DNA from: Methanomethylovorans sp. PtaU1.Bin073
GTDB taxonomy: Archaea > Halobacteriota > Methanosarcinia > Methanosarcinales > Methanosarcinaceae
Length of the DNA: 5,354 nt
Assembly (NCBI GenBank): GCA_002067265.1
Contig: MVQW01000290.1
Coordinates: 1 to 5,354 of the forward strand
Direction: 5' to 3'
In this document: positions 5,195-5,354 of the stretch, in pieces
How the letters are laid out: every line of letters begins with the position of its first letter
Position numbering within the stretch: the stretch's first letter is position 1
Translations under genes and position numbers: made by a program
Notes under the pieces: generated by a model
What the model was told of the DNA's origin: nothing
Seen by the model: only the letters and a program-made list of their open reading frames with translations
Databases searched by the model: none

Positions 5195-5354
5195 GGAAGG
5201 TGAATGTAACCCACGCTATCATTGACAGAATAATAGAATGCTTAAGACCGGCGGTTGCTGCGCCTTCTCCCATCTGTCCAGCTACAAGCCCGCTGAAAAA
5301 TCCCTGTATAAGAGATGCGTGGAACATTATTCTTATAAAAAGGTCCGGGTTGAA
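5187..5354 (-). CDS. Type II secretion F / archaellum FlaJ-like membrane protein, C-terminal end
   Basis: The minus strand is open from the right edge to a TGA at 5189-5187, giving the last 55 residues of a protein that starts outside the window. It reads [17 protein letters not shown] (residues 15-31 of the fragment), then a short Gly/Ala turn and a final hydrophobic helix ([16 protein letters not shown]). This glycine-rich pattern with MGEG followed by a last membrane helix is typical of the C-terminus of archaeal FlaJ/TadC proteins, the membrane platform of archaella and type IV pili that works with a FlaI/TadA-type ATPase. Such an ATPase would be expected upstream, beyond the window. The gene converges on fumB and overlaps it by 8 bases. 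The short fragment does not tell an archaellum from an adhesion-pilus paralogue. Confidence 0.75.
   Translation of the reverse strand, partial: FNPDLFIRIMFHASLIQGFFSGLVAGQMGEGAATAGLKHSIILSMIAWVTFTFLI

Noticed and set aside
1..5354. CRISPR array, insertion sequence, integrase or attachment site next to the tRNA
   Set aside because: I saw no spaced repeats, transposase or integrase frame. The tRNA 3' end is not repeated elsewhere in the window, so the tRNA gives no sign of being an integration site here.

Overview
The window looks like chromosomal DNA of a methanogenic archaeon, most likely in the Methanosarcinales (a methylotrophic Methanosarcinaceae-type genome). The evidence is archaeal TATA boxes, GGTG-type Shine-Dalgarno sites, a tRNA without encoded CCA, a split two-subunit class I fumarase, a multi-PAS histidine kinase of the kind abundant in these genomes, and a FlaJ/TadC-like pilus membrane protein. 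Genus is inference; no marker here fixes it.

Layout. The left part is on the minus strand. It holds an 831-residue membrane-anchored histidine kinase with four PAS domains (685-3180). Downstream of it is a site-2 protease-like M50 membrane metalloprotease whose C-terminus runs off the left edge (1-567). The 117-base gap between them holds a T6 tract, a TATA-like box and a good ribosome binding site, so the protease may have its own promoter. A 12-base tandem duplication covers the kinase stop codon.

The middle is a divergent region. The kinase promoter faces left and a tRNA-Leu(CAA) gene (3330-3412) with its own TATA box faces right. A 367-base non-coding stretch (3413-3779) follows. It holds a T-rich tRNA terminator, a strong TATA box near 3531, and a candidate operator or leader element at 3581-3620.

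The right part is a plus-strand fumarase operon. fumA (alpha, best start TTG at 3780) and fumB (beta, 4616-5194) overlap by ATGA and would be translationally coupled. Together they make an iron-sulfur fumarate hydratase: all three [4Fe-4S] cysteines are in alpha, and the likely substrate-contacting Arg/Lys residues are in beta. fumB converges on, and overlaps by 8 bases, the C-terminal end of a minus-strand type II secretion/archaellum FlaJ-like protein. The likely terminator of that gene (hairpin plus T5) lies inside the fumB coding sequence.

The genes look like ordinary core and sensory genes. I see no CRISPR array, insertion sequence or clear foreign island. The most interesting points are the tandem-duplicated double stop of the kinase, the kinase/intramembrane-protease neighbourhood, the embedded antisense terminator in fumB, and the long fum leader with its repeat element.
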